From NCBI GenBank assembly GCA_949298065.1, contig CASFUZ010000013.1:1-37147 (forward strand): a stretch of DNA of 37,147 nucleotides, in the 5' to 3' direction. Positions 8,957-15,869 of this stretch are shown here, in pieces (position 1 is the stretch's first letter; each line of letters begins with the position of its first letter). The DNA is from an uncultured Pseudomonadota bacterium (GTDB lineage: Bacteria > Pseudomonadota > Alphaproteobacteria > RF32 > CAG-239). The position numbers and the translations under genes are program-made. The notes beneath the pieces are model-generated. The model did no database searches and was not told the DNA's origin. It was given only the letters and a program-made list of their open reading frames with translations.

Positions 8957-10720
8957 TTATTCCTTATATCTGTTTTTTCTGTATTCTTTTTGAATAAAGG
9001 CGCGGAGAAGTCCGCCCGTGTCTTCGGGGATGTCCCGATACTGCTGAGCGCGCGCCTGCACCTTTTCATCATATTTGTCTTGTTTGTTATCATCCTTGAC
9101 TTCGGCCGCTTGGGCTTGAGCCTCCTGCTCCTCGGGCTTTTTGTCGGCTTTTTGCTCGCTTGTTTGTTCCTGCTCGTTCAAGCCTTGTTGTTTGCCCTGC
9201 TCTTTCTCCTGCTCGCCTTGTGCCGGTTGCGGCTGATTTTGCTCATTCTGCTGCTCATTTCCGTTTTGCTCATCTTGCTGTTGTTGCTCATTTGGCTGAT
9301 TTTGCTCATTGCCGGAAGACTGCTGTTGGTCAGAATTTTTTTGGTCTTGCTGATTGTTCTTATCAGAATTTTGCTCATTCTGATTTTGCTGTTGGTTCTC
9401 CTCTTTATCCTGCTTGTCCTGATTTTGCTGATTCTGCTGGTTCTGCTGTTGCTGCTCTTTTTTCAGGTATTCCAGATTAAACTTAGCATCCTCATGATTG
9501 GGTTCTTGTTGCAAAACCTGCTCATATTTTTTTATGGCTTCCTCTATTTTGCCGCCTTTAGCCAAGGCATTGCCCTGATTATACAAGCCTTCCGTATCAT
9601 TAAAAGCCGAATATGCTTCATAAGCCTTGTCATAATCTCCGGCCTTGTACAGAGCGGTGGCTTGCCAGCGCTTATCCTCAAATTTTTGCGCGGCGGTCGG
9701 ATAATCTCCCGCTTGATAAGCCTTTAAGCCCTCTTGATCGGCATTTAAGAAAAAGCCTGCCTGAGCCGAAGATATGCCGCCCAAAACAAACACCGCAACC
9801 AAAATCCCCTTGCGGAAGAAATATAAGCAACACAACAGAGGTAAGACTAACAGATAATAACCAAAGTCATCCCAGCTTGAACGCAAATTCTCGCTTAACT
9901 TGAGCTCATCACTGATGGTTTTTTCTATCTCGGCGGCAATCTCTTTTATACCTTGCGTGCTGCCTTTAACACATATGCCACCGCCGGCTTTGGCTATGAG
10001 TTCCAACTTCTCGGGAAGTTTGGATGTTTCGGCCACAACACTTAAAACATAGCCCGCGGATTTAGCTTTCTCCGCCTCTTCCAAGGCTAAGTCAAAACGC
10101 TCGCCGACATCTGAGGTAAAAATAACAATATTGCCGCTTTGATACTGTGCGTTCTTAAATTTTTCTACCGCCAAGGCTATGGCTCTGTCCAGACGGTCGC
10201 CGTTGGTGGGCATGATGTTAAACACTATGGACGGGAGCAAGTTTTCAACCAGCTCAACATCTTCGGTGATGGGTGATATCATAAAAGGTTCGCGGCTATA
10301 AACCGTCATACCGACTTGGGTGTTTTGCAAGAGTTTGAGCAAATCCGAAATATCATATTTTGCCCTTGCCAAGCGGTTGGGCGTGATGTCTTTGGCGGCC
10401 ATATCCGTGGACATATTCAACAATAACATGACGGGGTTTTCAGGCGACAAGTCCGGCACCTCCTTCTTTTGCCAAGTTGGTCCCGAAAGAGCCAAAACCG
10501 CACCGACAAAACCTATGAAAGCCAAGTAAACAACCGTCTTGCGTTGCGCCGAGCTGCCTTTGATGAGCAAGAACTCCAAAAGCCTCTTATCGCAAACCCG
10601 CTCCCATGACGATTTGTTGTTAAAGCCCTTAAAAAACTTCCAATAAAATAATATCGGCAAAAGGAGTAAGAGCAAAAACCACGGGCGCAAAAAGTGAAAA
10701 TCGCGGATAAATTCTTCCAT
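8957..10720 (-). CDS. BatB/BatC fusion: VWA membrane protein with TPR and Q/N/E-rich tail
   Basis: 587 residues. Two N-terminal membrane helices (about 12-28 and 62-80) are followed by a von Willebrand A domain (about 88-275), further helices (about 287-325), a TPR region (about 330-415, including GDYPTAAQKFED and the canonical GNALAKGGKIEEAIKKYEQ) and about 130 residues dominated by Gln, Asn and Glu. The layout is that of the BatB-BatC fusions of Proteobacteria. The metal-site motif that is normally DxSxS reads NMSTD, so the first Asp is Asn and the last Ser is Asp; metal binding is doubtful. Its ATG overlaps the BatA stop (TAATG). The repetitive tail is read on the antisense strand as a leucine-rich open frame that should not be annotated. 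Confidence 0.87.
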   Translation of the reverse strand: MEEFIRDFHFLRPWFLLLLLLPILFYWKFFKGFNNKSSWERVCDKRLLEFLLIKGSSAQRKTVVYLAFIGFVGAVLALSGPTWQKKEVPDLSPENPVMLLLNMSTDMAAKDITPNRLARAKYDISDLLKLLQNTQVGMTVYSREPFMISPITEDVELVENLLPSIVFNIMPTNGDRLDRAIALAVEKFKNAQYQSGNIVIFTSDVGERFDLALEEAEKAKSAGYVLSVVAETSKLPEKLELIAKAGGGICVKGSTQGIKEIAAEIEKTISDELKLSENLRSSWDDFGYYLLVLPLLCCLYFFRKGILVAVFVLGGISSAQAGFFLNADQEGLKAYQAGDYPTAAQKFEDKRWQATALYKAGDYDKAYEAYSAFNDTEGLYNQGNALAKGGKIEEAIKKYEQVLQQEPNHEDAKFNLEYLKKEQQQQNQQNQQNQDKQDKEENQQQNQNEQNSDKNNQQDQKNSDQQQSSGNEQNQPNEQQQQDEQNGNEQQNEQNQPQPAQGEQEKEQGKQQGLNEQEQTSEQKADKKPEEQEAQAQAAEVKDDNKQDKYDEKVQARAQQYRDIPEDTGGLLRAFIQKEYRKNRYKE

Positions 10721-11718
10721 TATGCCGCCCTCCTTGTCTGAAAAATGAGAATACTTGCCAAGAGCAAAGCCATCAGCAACGGAAGATAATATAGTTCCTT
10801 CGTTTCTTGCACAAATTGATCCTCGTTTTGGCTCGGCTCAAGTTTGTCTATCGCCTCATAAACACGCACCAAAGACCCCGTATCCTTAGCGCGGAAATAA
10901 GTGCCTTTGGTTTCTTCGGCAATCTTTTGCAGGCTAGCTTCATCTAACCCTGAGCGCCGTGACATCAGCCCAAAGAAAGTTTGGGTCATATCGCTCCCGA
11001 CACCGATGGTATAGACCTTAACACCTTCGTCTTTGGCCAGATTGATGGCTTGAGGCAAAGACAACGCACCGTCGTTGTTCTCGCCGTCAGTCAATAAAAT
11101 AATGACCTTTTTATCTTTATCCGGACTATCCTTAAGGGTTTTGAGCGCCAAGCCCAAAGCATCGCCGATGGCGGTTGAATCGCCTGCCATTCCGGGGTCT
11201 GCGTTTTTCAAAATCTCTTCAACCGATTTTTTATCATAAGTTACGGGGGCTTGCAGATATGCTCTTGTGCCAAACAAGATTAGCCCGATGCGGTCGTCCG
11301 TGCGTTTTTTGATGAAGTCTGAAGCAACAAGTTTGACCGCGGTCATACGGTCTATGCGGCGGCCATGCAAGCCAAAATCTGCTTCTAACATAGAGTTGGA
11401 AATATCCGTTACCATCAAGATATCGCGGCTATAATTTTTGATACGCACCGGCTCGCCGACCCATTGGGGACGTGCCGCCGCGGTTACCAACAAAGCCCAT
11501 ATGATATAAAGCAAAACCAGTTTTAAGGAAATCTTATGCTCAGAATCGGCCGAGAGCCCCCAAACGCCACCAGATTTTAGGCTGATTTTGGTAATATCTC
11601 CGACAAAAGGCACGCGCAAAGCATCGCCGTGCAAACCTTTGGCTGCTGGCAAAAGCGTGCGAATCAAAAAAGGCAAAAGCAAAAGCCAAAAGAACTCGGG
11701 ATAAGCAAAATGGTTCAT
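10720..11718 (-). CDS. batA: BatA-like VWA-domain membrane protein
   Basis: 332 residues from the ATG at 11718. An N-terminal helix (about 6-18), a second helix (about 62-78), a VWA domain (about 90-285) and a C-terminal helix just before the end (about 308-325) give the BatA topology, with the VWA domain facing the periplasm or anchored at the membrane. The MIDAS motif is intact here: DISNS, with T in GDSTAIGDALG and D in LLTDGENND. The upstream nine codons of the longer frame are rejected because AGGAG sits 7 nt before the 11718 ATG and this ATG overlaps the preceding stop as ATGA. Known BatA proteins are linked to oxidative-stress tolerance; mechanism unclear. Confidence 0.9.
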   Translation of the reverse strand: MNHFAYPEFFWLLLLPFLIRTLLPAAKGLHGDALRVPFVGDITKISLKSGGVWGLSADSEHKISLKLVLLYIIWALLVTAAARPQWVGEPVRIKNYSRDILMVTDISNSMLEADFGLHGRRIDRMTAVKLVASDFIKKRTDDRIGLILFGTRAYLQAPVTYDKKSVEEILKNADPGMAGDSTAIGDALGLALKTLKDSPDKDKKVIILLTDGENNDGALSLPQAINLAKDEGVKVYTIGVGSDMTQTFFGLMSRRSGLDEASLQKIAEETKGTYFRAKDTGSLVRVYEAIDKLEPSQNEDQFVQETKELYYLPLLMALLLASILIFQTRRAA

Positions 11719-12164
11719 AAATTTTCTCCTATCCAAGCTTGGCAAAAAGCTTTTAACTCATCGGTTTCCGGCTTGCCATAAGTTTTGGTGGCCTGCGGAA
11801 TATAGGGCGCATTGAGCAGCAAATCCGCCGCTTTGCCGCCGAGTTTCTTCTTGCTGTGAAGGTTTAGAAAATCAAGCCAAGCTTTGCCGCTGGAGGCTGC
11901 AGCTTCGGGATATTTGTAAACACAGATACGGCGCAAAACTTCCGACATTTGGGCGGCGGCGGCAACGGGAGAATCGCCTAAAATATCCTTTAACAATCGC
12001 AAGGCATAGCGTTTTTTGCTCTTGCGGCGCAGTAAGGCAAATAAGCGCAGCAATACATATATTGCAAGAATTGAAAGCAATAAAACCCACCAGCCATAAG
12101 CCGGAGGAAAAGCCGAAACCCCTTCGGGGATATGAATGTCGCGCAGTTCGGGTAAATTGTCCAT
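11715..12164 (-). CDS. DUF4381 family membrane protein, first gene of the Bat operon
   Basis: 149 residues from the second ATG of the frame. The N-terminal LPELRDIHIPEGVSAFPPAYGWW segment, followed by one membrane helix (about 27-48) and a basic stretch RRKSKKR, is the DUF4381 pattern. This family is regularly encoded between DUF58 and BatA genes. The chosen start has GAGAGG about 7 nt upstream; the earlier ATG at 12188 falls inside a perfect inverted repeat and a candidate promoter. Function unknown, probably a partner of the VWA proteins. The usual MoxR ATPase and DUF58 genes that precede it elsewhere are absent, because a terminator lies directly upstream. Confidence 0.8.
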   Translation of the reverse strand: MDNLPELRDIHIPEGVSAFPPAYGWWVLLLSILAIYVLLRLFALLRRKSKKRYALRLLKDILGDSPVAAAAQMSEVLRRICVYKYPEAAASSGKAWLDFLNLHSKKKLGGKAADLLLNAPYIPQATKTYGKPETDELKAFCQAWIGENL

Positions 12165-12182
12165 TTTCAGCCTCTCTTTTCT

Positions 12183-12208
12183 CCCCATAAATTTAAGAGT
12201 TTATGGGG
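12183..12208 (-). promoter_or_regulatory. Inverted repeat over the Bat operon promoter
   Basis: Perfect 9-bp inverted repeat CCCCATAAA (12183-12191) and TTTATGGGG (12200-12208), 8 nt apart. It overlaps the -10 box and spacer of the candidate promoter at 12190-12218 and may be an operator; alternatively it folds as a hairpin in a longer transcript just before the ribosome-binding site. Confidence 0.5.
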
Positions 12209-12218
12209 CAAATATCAA
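12190..12218 (-). promoter_or_regulatory. Candidate sigma70 promoter of the Bat operon
   Basis: On the minus strand, -35 TTGATA (12213-12218), 17-nt spacer, -10 TAAATT (12190-12195, 4 of 6). It would start transcription about 20 nt before the DUF4381 start codon at 12164. It is the only good match between that gene and the upstream terminator. Confidence 0.5.
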
Positions 12219-12222
12219 GACC

Positions 12223-12270
12223 AAAAAAAGACACCCCGCTTTGCCTTATGGCAAAAACGAGGTGTTTTTT
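12223..12270. terminator. Bidirectional-looking intrinsic terminator
   Basis: Outer stem ACACCCCG / CGAGGTGT (one mismatch) and inner stem TTTGCC / GGCAAA with a TTAT loop. Seven A precede and six T follow, so it can act on either strand. It separates the unknown gene at 12284-13030 from the Bat operon. Confidence 0.85.
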
Positions 12271-12283
12271 GTTATTCCTTGCT

Positions 12284-13030
12284 TTATTTCAGGTAGTCCT
12301 CCGTTGCCTTTTGCAATATTTCAGAATCAATATTCAAAAAGCAACTTCCTACTTTTAAGACTTCGGAATCCTCAATATTTTGAGACTTGAGGTTGATGAT
12401 GTTGTTTTCCAAGTCTTTGGCATAGGCTTCCGCCAAAAGGATGATGTCGGCAATAAACTTTTCTTCTGCCTTACAGATCAAAACAGCCTGTTGTCTTTCT
12501 AAGTCCAGCTTGCGGAATTTTTTTATATATTCCAAGCCTAGGCTACCAAGCGCTGCTGCTAGAGAACTGCGTGCGACCTCATACGAAATTACATCTTCTA
12601 ATGAACTACGTGCAACCTTGTAAGAAATGGCATCGTCCAGATTTTCCTGTTGGCATAATTTTTTGCCGATTTCCAAAAGCAGGAAAGCCCTTGTTCTCAT
12701 AGTCTCAGGCAAACGATCCACCAGCGGGTCTTTCTCCTTCATCAGCTCATGTCTGGAATCTTTTTCTAGGATGTCGTTCAGCAAGTCCAACTGTCGCATG
12801 AGGTCTGAGGTGATGCGATTGATAACAACTTTGCCGTCAAACTCCACCTTTTGCAAAACAATACCAAGATAAAACTGATAGCGAACCGTCATTCCTTTTT
12901 GAGGAATAAAACCACCAAGTTCAATGCGTGGAATGTCTATGACCGAATTATCCGTCATTTGCAACCGATAAGAAGCTAAACGCTTTTTGACATTGGCTAT
13001 CTTTAAGCCTTGAAATTTTTTTGTTTCCAT
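12284..13030 (-). CDS. Unrecognised protein with internal tandem repeat insertion
   Basis: 248 residues, not recognised. The first about 70 residues alternate hydrophobic and polar residues, consistent with a small beta domain; the rest is helical and charged (about 75-245), without signal peptide or membrane helix. Residues about 133-158 contain two copies of a 13-residue unit (ISYKVARSSL then ISYEVARSSL), encoded by a 39-nt tandem repeat. The N-terminal part resembles in pattern the whole 71-residue product of the gene just upstream (13323-13538). A TATAAT lies 11 nt before the ATG on this strand, without a good -35, so any transcript from it would have almost no leader. Followed by a strong terminator. 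Real gene likely; function unknown. Confidence 0.65.
   Translation of the reverse strand: METKKFQGLKIANVKKRLASYRLQMTDNSVIDIPRIELGGFIPQKGMTVRYQFYLGIVLQKVEFDGKVVINRITSDLMRQLDLLNDILEKDSRHELMKEKDPLVDRLPETMRTRAFLLLEIGKKLCQQENLDDAISYKVARSSLEDVISYEVARSSLAAALGSLGLEYIKKFRKLDLERQQAVLICKAEEKFIADIILLAEAYAKDLENNIINLKSQNIEDSEVLKVGSCFLNIDSEILQKATEDYLK
12564..12641. repeat. 39-nt tandem repeat inside a coding region, two copies
   Basis: Units begin with GAACT at 12564 and 12603 and agree at 28 of 39 positions by eye. They are in frame (13 codons). On the plus strand the unit reads ELRATSYE, which resembles peptides from dispersed intergenic repeats that I recall from other bacterial genomes. Confidence 0.65.
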
Positions 13031-13066
13031 ATGCTCTATGTATTATAATAATTAAACAATCAACTT

Positions 13067-13099
13067 AAAAACCGCTTCGCTCTTCACAGAGAAAAGCGG
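13067..13099 (-). terminator. Terminator-like GNRA hairpin upstream of the 12284-13030 gene
   Basis: On the minus strand, stem CCGCTT-TT-CTCT, loop GTGA, then AGAG-CG-AAGCGG, followed by TTTTT (13071-13067). It has terminator form but stands only about 37 nt before the downstream start codon, so it could be an attenuator. It is one of three related hairpins. Confidence 0.55.
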
Positions 13100-13190
13100 G
13101 GAAAACACCTTAAAATACTTCTTTGCTCCTTGCAGAGAAAAGAAAAGGGTTAAGAGAAAGAAACTTATCTCAATTTCTCTTCACAGAGAA
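13072..13190 (-). repeat. Three successive GNRA-tetraloop hairpins
   Basis: Three copies of CTCT-loop-AGAG on the minus strand: 13080-13091 (loop GTGA), 13126-13137 (loop GCAA, with GGAG as 3' arm) and 13175-13190 (TTCTCT, loop GTGA, AGAGAA). All loops fit GNRA and the arm change keeps pairing through G-U. They occupy most of the non-coding region 13031-13322, in which no gene was found. Either a structured leader RNA or a diverged palindromic repeat. Confidence 0.55.
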
Positions 13191-13260
13191 TAATATCTAC
13201 AATTCTTATTTTTATAGTTATCTTTTAGCACAAAATGGACAAAAATCAAGTTTTTATTTA

Positions 13261-13297
13261 AAAAGCAAAACCGCACGACTTTCTCAAGCCATGCGGT
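13261..13297 (-). terminator. Intrinsic terminator after the 71-residue gene
   Basis: On the minus strand, stem ACCGCA / TGCGGT with inner pairing CTT / AAG, followed by TTTTGCTTTTT. It lies 26 nt after the stop at 13323 and closes the two-gene unit 14285-13323. Confidence 0.7.
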
Positions 13298-13322
13298 CTA
13301 CGTTTTTCAATTACAAACCTAA

Positions 13323-13538
13323 CTATAAAACTTGCTCGTTATTGATGAAAATTGAGGACACGAGCCTTCCCTCAACTCTTTTTTGCTCCAACCGAAACGT
13401 ATCTCCGACACGAGGCGGTTTCTTATGCTCAAAACACTCCTTAGGCAGTTCAAACTGAATTTCATCATCGCCGAAATCCACTTTGTAACTTTTCTTGGTC
13501 TTGATGACCCTCTTTATTATTACGTCAGGACTTTTCAT
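13323..13538 (-). CDS. Small unrecognised beta-rich protein
   Basis: 71 residues, not recognised. The sequence alternates short hydrophobic strands with charged turns, contains PPRVGDTFRLEQ and ends with SSIFINNEQVL, compatible with a five- or six-strand barrel. No signal peptide. It begins 3 nt after the stop of the 247-residue gene, so the pair is probably co-translated. The order G-D-T-F-x-L-E followed by I-x-I-x-N-x-x-x-L is echoed in both neighbouring unknown genes, which may make the three distant relatives. Small size lowers certainty, but tight spacing and a terminator downstream support a real gene. Confidence 0.6.
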   Translation of the reverse strand: MKSPDVIIKRVIKTKKSYKVDFGDDEIQFELPKECFEHKKPPRVGDTFRLEQKRVEGRLVSSIFINNEQVL

Positions 13539-13541
13539 AAC

Positions 13542-14285
13542 CTAAAAACTTTGAGTTTTGACATAAGAAAGAACATCTTGCCTATTGGGGCAGTAATGCA
13601 TACCGGCTGTATCACCACAGATGGGCAGATACATTACGGCGCAAGTTGCCAATTTTTTAACCAGCTCCTTGCCTGTTGCCTGCAGCAACCCCGGTAAACA
13701 ACTTTCTAATGCAAAAGCCATCGCCAAGGCAAAATTTGCAGGCACAGAGCCGACAAATTTGTAGTCTTCGCCCAAGAGCTTGCCCAGATTGGCAAAATCT
13801 GCTTCTGTCAGCAGATGGTCGCAGGTGAGAATCTGGTTGTAGACAGCCACGGCCAGTTCACAACCTTGGATTTCCTGCTGTAAGTCCCAACTGAGGAAGT
13901 CCGGACCGGCATATTCCGCCAACATCTTAATACGATGCTGGAATACTTCCGGCAAATGCTCAATACCTTTGACCGTCTGAACCGGTTTCAAAAGATAGAG
14001 CTCTGCCTCGTTACAGCGAATTATCAGAAACTTCTTCCCCCTAATATAAATATATTTGAGGTCGTTTCCGACAAATTCTAGTGTAACGACTTCGCCGCGG
14101 CGAAGTTCACTATCTTTTTCTTCCAGCACGAAGCTTAATGTTTCAAGACCTTCGGCAAAAGCCTCAAGGGTTTCCTCTTCCGGCTTCACGCGTGATTCTA
14201 TTGAATCCGCTTCCACCAACTTGAGGATGAGATGTCTATCATCTACACGCCTCCAAGTTACTGAAAATTTTAATAAATTTTTCAT
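13542..14285 (-). CDS. Unrecognised protein with repeat-like insertion
   Basis: 247 residues, not recognised. Residues 1-95 look beta-rich, with RRGEVVTLEFVGNDLKYIYI and GKKFLII; residues about 100-245 look helical and contain six to seven Cys but no clear metal motif. Residues 27-39 (DSIESRVKPEEET) resemble the peptide produced when an alphaproteobacterial interspersed palindromic repeat is read in frame; the DNA there includes GATTC-TATT-GAATC. First gene of a unit with the 71-residue gene. A promoter candidate (14308-14335) lies upstream. No signal peptide, so cytoplasmic. Function unknown. Confidence 0.65.
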   Translation of the reverse strand: MKNLLKFSVTWRRVDDRHLILKLVEADSIESRVKPEEETLEAFAEGLETLSFVLEEKDSELRRGEVVTLEFVGNDLKYIYIRGKKFLIIRCNEAELYLLKPVQTVKGIEHLPEVFQHRIKMLAEYAGPDFLSWDLQQEIQGCELAVAVYNQILTCDHLLTEADFANLGKLLGEDYKFVGSVPANFALAMAFALESCLPGLLQATGKELVKKLATCAVMYLPICGDTAGMHYCPNRQDVLSYVKTQSF

Positions 14286-14307
14286 AACTCTTAAGTTTTA
14301 GGGGTTT

Positions 14308-14335
14308 ATAATACGGTTTTTTAACTCTCAGACAA
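14308..14335 (-). promoter_or_regulatory. Candidate promoter of the unknown gene pair 14285-13323
   Basis: On the minus strand, -35 TTGTCT (14330-14335), 16-nt spacer, -10 TATTAT (14308-14313, 5 of 6). Leader of about 15 nt to the ATG at 14285. Confidence 0.5.
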
Positions 14336-14404
14336 AAATATGTATTTGATTTAGTCTTAGCACTGTTTTAGACAAAAAGCAACCATTTTCGCAAAAAGAG
14401 CCGT

Positions 14405-14429
14405 AAAAAAGCGGAGCTTTGCACTCCGC
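14405..14429 (-). terminator. Intrinsic terminator of phoB
   Basis: On the minus strand, stem GCGGAG / CTCCGC with a 7-nt loop, flanked by A on one side and TTTTTT after the stem. It lies 19 nt past the phoB stop. Confidence 0.9.
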
Positions 14430-14447
14430 TTTGTGGTGATTTATTTT

Positions 14448-15176
14448 TTATTCTTCCTCTTCCGTTTCCGACGTTGGTTCTTCCTCCGCGTCTGAAGGCT
14501 TGGTGTCTATGGAATAGCCCGTGGCGCGAACCGTACGGATATAGTCCGGACCATATTGGTTTAAGGATTTGCGCAAGCGTCTGATATGAACATCTACCGT
14601 GCGCGACTCCACATAAATATTATCTCCCCATACGGTCTTGAGCAAAATCTCACGCGAAAAAACTTTTCCCGGAGTTTCCATTAACATCTTAAGCAGACGG
14701 AACTCTGTCGGGCCTAGGTGAATATAGTTCTCGCCGCGGAAAACCTTTTTCTCAACCAAATCCATCCGGATATCTTCAAAGACAAACTCTTTTTGCTTAA
14801 TCAGCTCCGGCGCGCGGCGTAAGTTGGCCTTGACTCTCGCCATTAGCTCGGGCACGGAAAAAGGTTTGGTTACATAGTCATCCGCACCGGCCGAAAGCCC
14901 CTTAACTTTATCTTCTTCCTCACCTTTGGCGGTGAGCATTATGATTGGAATATTCTTAATGTCTGGCTTGCTACGCACAAGCTTGCAGATTTCAACACCA
15001 GAAATCTCCGGCAACATCCAATCCAACAAAATGACTGAGGGACAATGGCGCTCAATCTCCGCCAAGGCCTTGTTACCACGCGGCTCCCAAACAACCTCGT
15101 AACCTTCTTTTTCCAGATTATATTTTAAGAGCAAGGCTAAGGCTTCCTCATCTTCTATGACCATTACCAGTGCCAT
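14448..15176 (-). CDS. phoB: PhoB-type response regulator
   Basis: 242 residues from the ATG at 15176. Receiver domain (about 1-120) with acidic pocket EDE (8-10), phospho-acceptor D52 in LLDWMLPEISG, the T in MLTAKG and K in VTKPF; then an OmpR/PhoB winged-helix DNA-binding domain (about 132-228, with GPTEFRLLKMLM and SRTVDVHIRRLRKSL). The KYNLEKEGYEV opening is typical of PhoB, activator of phosphate-starvation genes. An acidic tail (EEEPTSETEEEE) is longer than usual. GGAG about 9 nt upstream supports this start over the one six codons earlier. No PhoR kinase or Pst genes adjoin it; it follows rpe by 57 nt. Assignment to phosphate is by similarity only. Confidence 0.82.
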   Translation of the reverse strand: MALVMVIEDEEALALLLKYNLEKEGYEVVWEPRGNKALAEIERHCPSVILLDWMLPEISGVEICKLVRSKPDIKNIPIIMLTAKGEEEDKVKGLSAGADDYVTKPFSVPELMARVKANLRRAPELIKQKEFVFEDIRMDLVEKKVFRGENYIHLGPTEFRLLKMLMETPGKVFSREILLKTVWGDNIYVESRTVDVHIRRLRKSLNQYGPDYIRTVRATGYSIDTKPSDAEEEPTSETEEEE

Positions 15177-15233
15177 GACTTTTCTCCACAACAAAATTCT
15201 TTTGCTAAAGAGTTTATTCTCTTTATCTTAAAA

Positions 15234-15869
15234 TTACCTTAAAGCTTCTATGTTTTTGCGGAAATTACGCCCTGCAAAAACCGATGTTCCGGCAACCAAA
15301 ATATCCGCGCCGACAGAAATGCACTCTGCTGCCGTCATCGGGTTTATGCCGCCGTCTACCTCTATTTTGATATCTCTATCGCCTATCATCGCTTTAATAC
15401 GGCGGATTTTTTCCAACTGGCTGTCCAAAAAGACTTGTCCGCCAAAGCCTGGATTAACTGTCATAACCAAAATGACATCTGTTTTATCCAAGACATAGTT
15501 CAAAACATCTTCCGGTGTGGAAGGATTGAGCGAAACGCCAGCCTGACAGCCCGTTGCACGAATGACATCCAAGGTTCTGTCCAAATGCGGGCAAACTTCT
15601 GCATGGACCGTGATGATATCTGCGCCGGCTTCTGCAAACCAAGAAATCATATCATCAGGGTTAGTTACCATTAAATGAACATCAAAGGGGAGTTTGCTAT
15701 AAGGGCGCAGTTGCTTAACGACTCCGGCACCGAAGGTTAAATTCGGAACATAATGACCATCCATAATATCCCAATGGATGAGGTCTGCTCCCGCTTGTTC
15801 TACCTCTTCCAAATCCTTGCGCAGAGCCGAAAAATCGGCTGAAAGCATACTCGGGGCTATCAAAACCAT
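15234..15869 (-). CDS. rpe: Ribulose-phosphate 3-epimerase
   Basis: 211-residue TIM-barrel enzyme interconverting ribulose 5-phosphate and xylulose 5-phosphate. Visible motifs are the N-terminal APSMLSADF, metal/catalytic WDIMDGHYVPN, FDVHLMV, the phosphate loop VNPGFGGQ and catalytic VDGGI. Length is normal. GAGGAG precedes the ATG by about 8 nt. It is followed by phoB after 57 nt, which contains a small hairpin (TAAAGAG / CTCTTTA at 15206-15225) without U-tract, so the two may be co-transcribed. Together with Tkt (26424-28400) and Fba it covers the non-oxidative pentose phosphate and aldolase steps. Confidence 0.97.
   Translation of the reverse strand: MVLIAPSMLSADFSALRKDLEEVEQAGADLIHWDIMDGHYVPNLTFGAGVVKQLRPYSKLPFDVHLMVTNPDDMISWFAEAGADIITVHAEVCPHLDRTLDVIRATGCQAGVSLNPSTPEDVLNYVLDKTDVILVMTVNPGFGGQVFLDSQLEKIRRIKAMIGDRDIKIEVDGGINPMTAAECISVGADILVAGTSVFAGRNFRKNIEALR

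Noticed and set aside
8990..9727. Plus-strand open frame of 245 codons, very leucine-rich
   Set aside because: It is the antisense reading of the Gln/Asn/Glu-rich tail and TPR region of the BatB/C fusion; its composition is explained by the CAA/CAG-rich codons opposite.
13123..13458. Plus-strand open frame of 111 codons over the hairpin region
   Set aside because: It crosses the hairpins, a terminator and the antisense of the 71-residue gene, and has no protein-like pattern.
15206..15225. Hairpin between rpe and phoB as terminator
   Set aside because: 7-bp AT-rich stem without following T-run on the minus strand; too weak to call.
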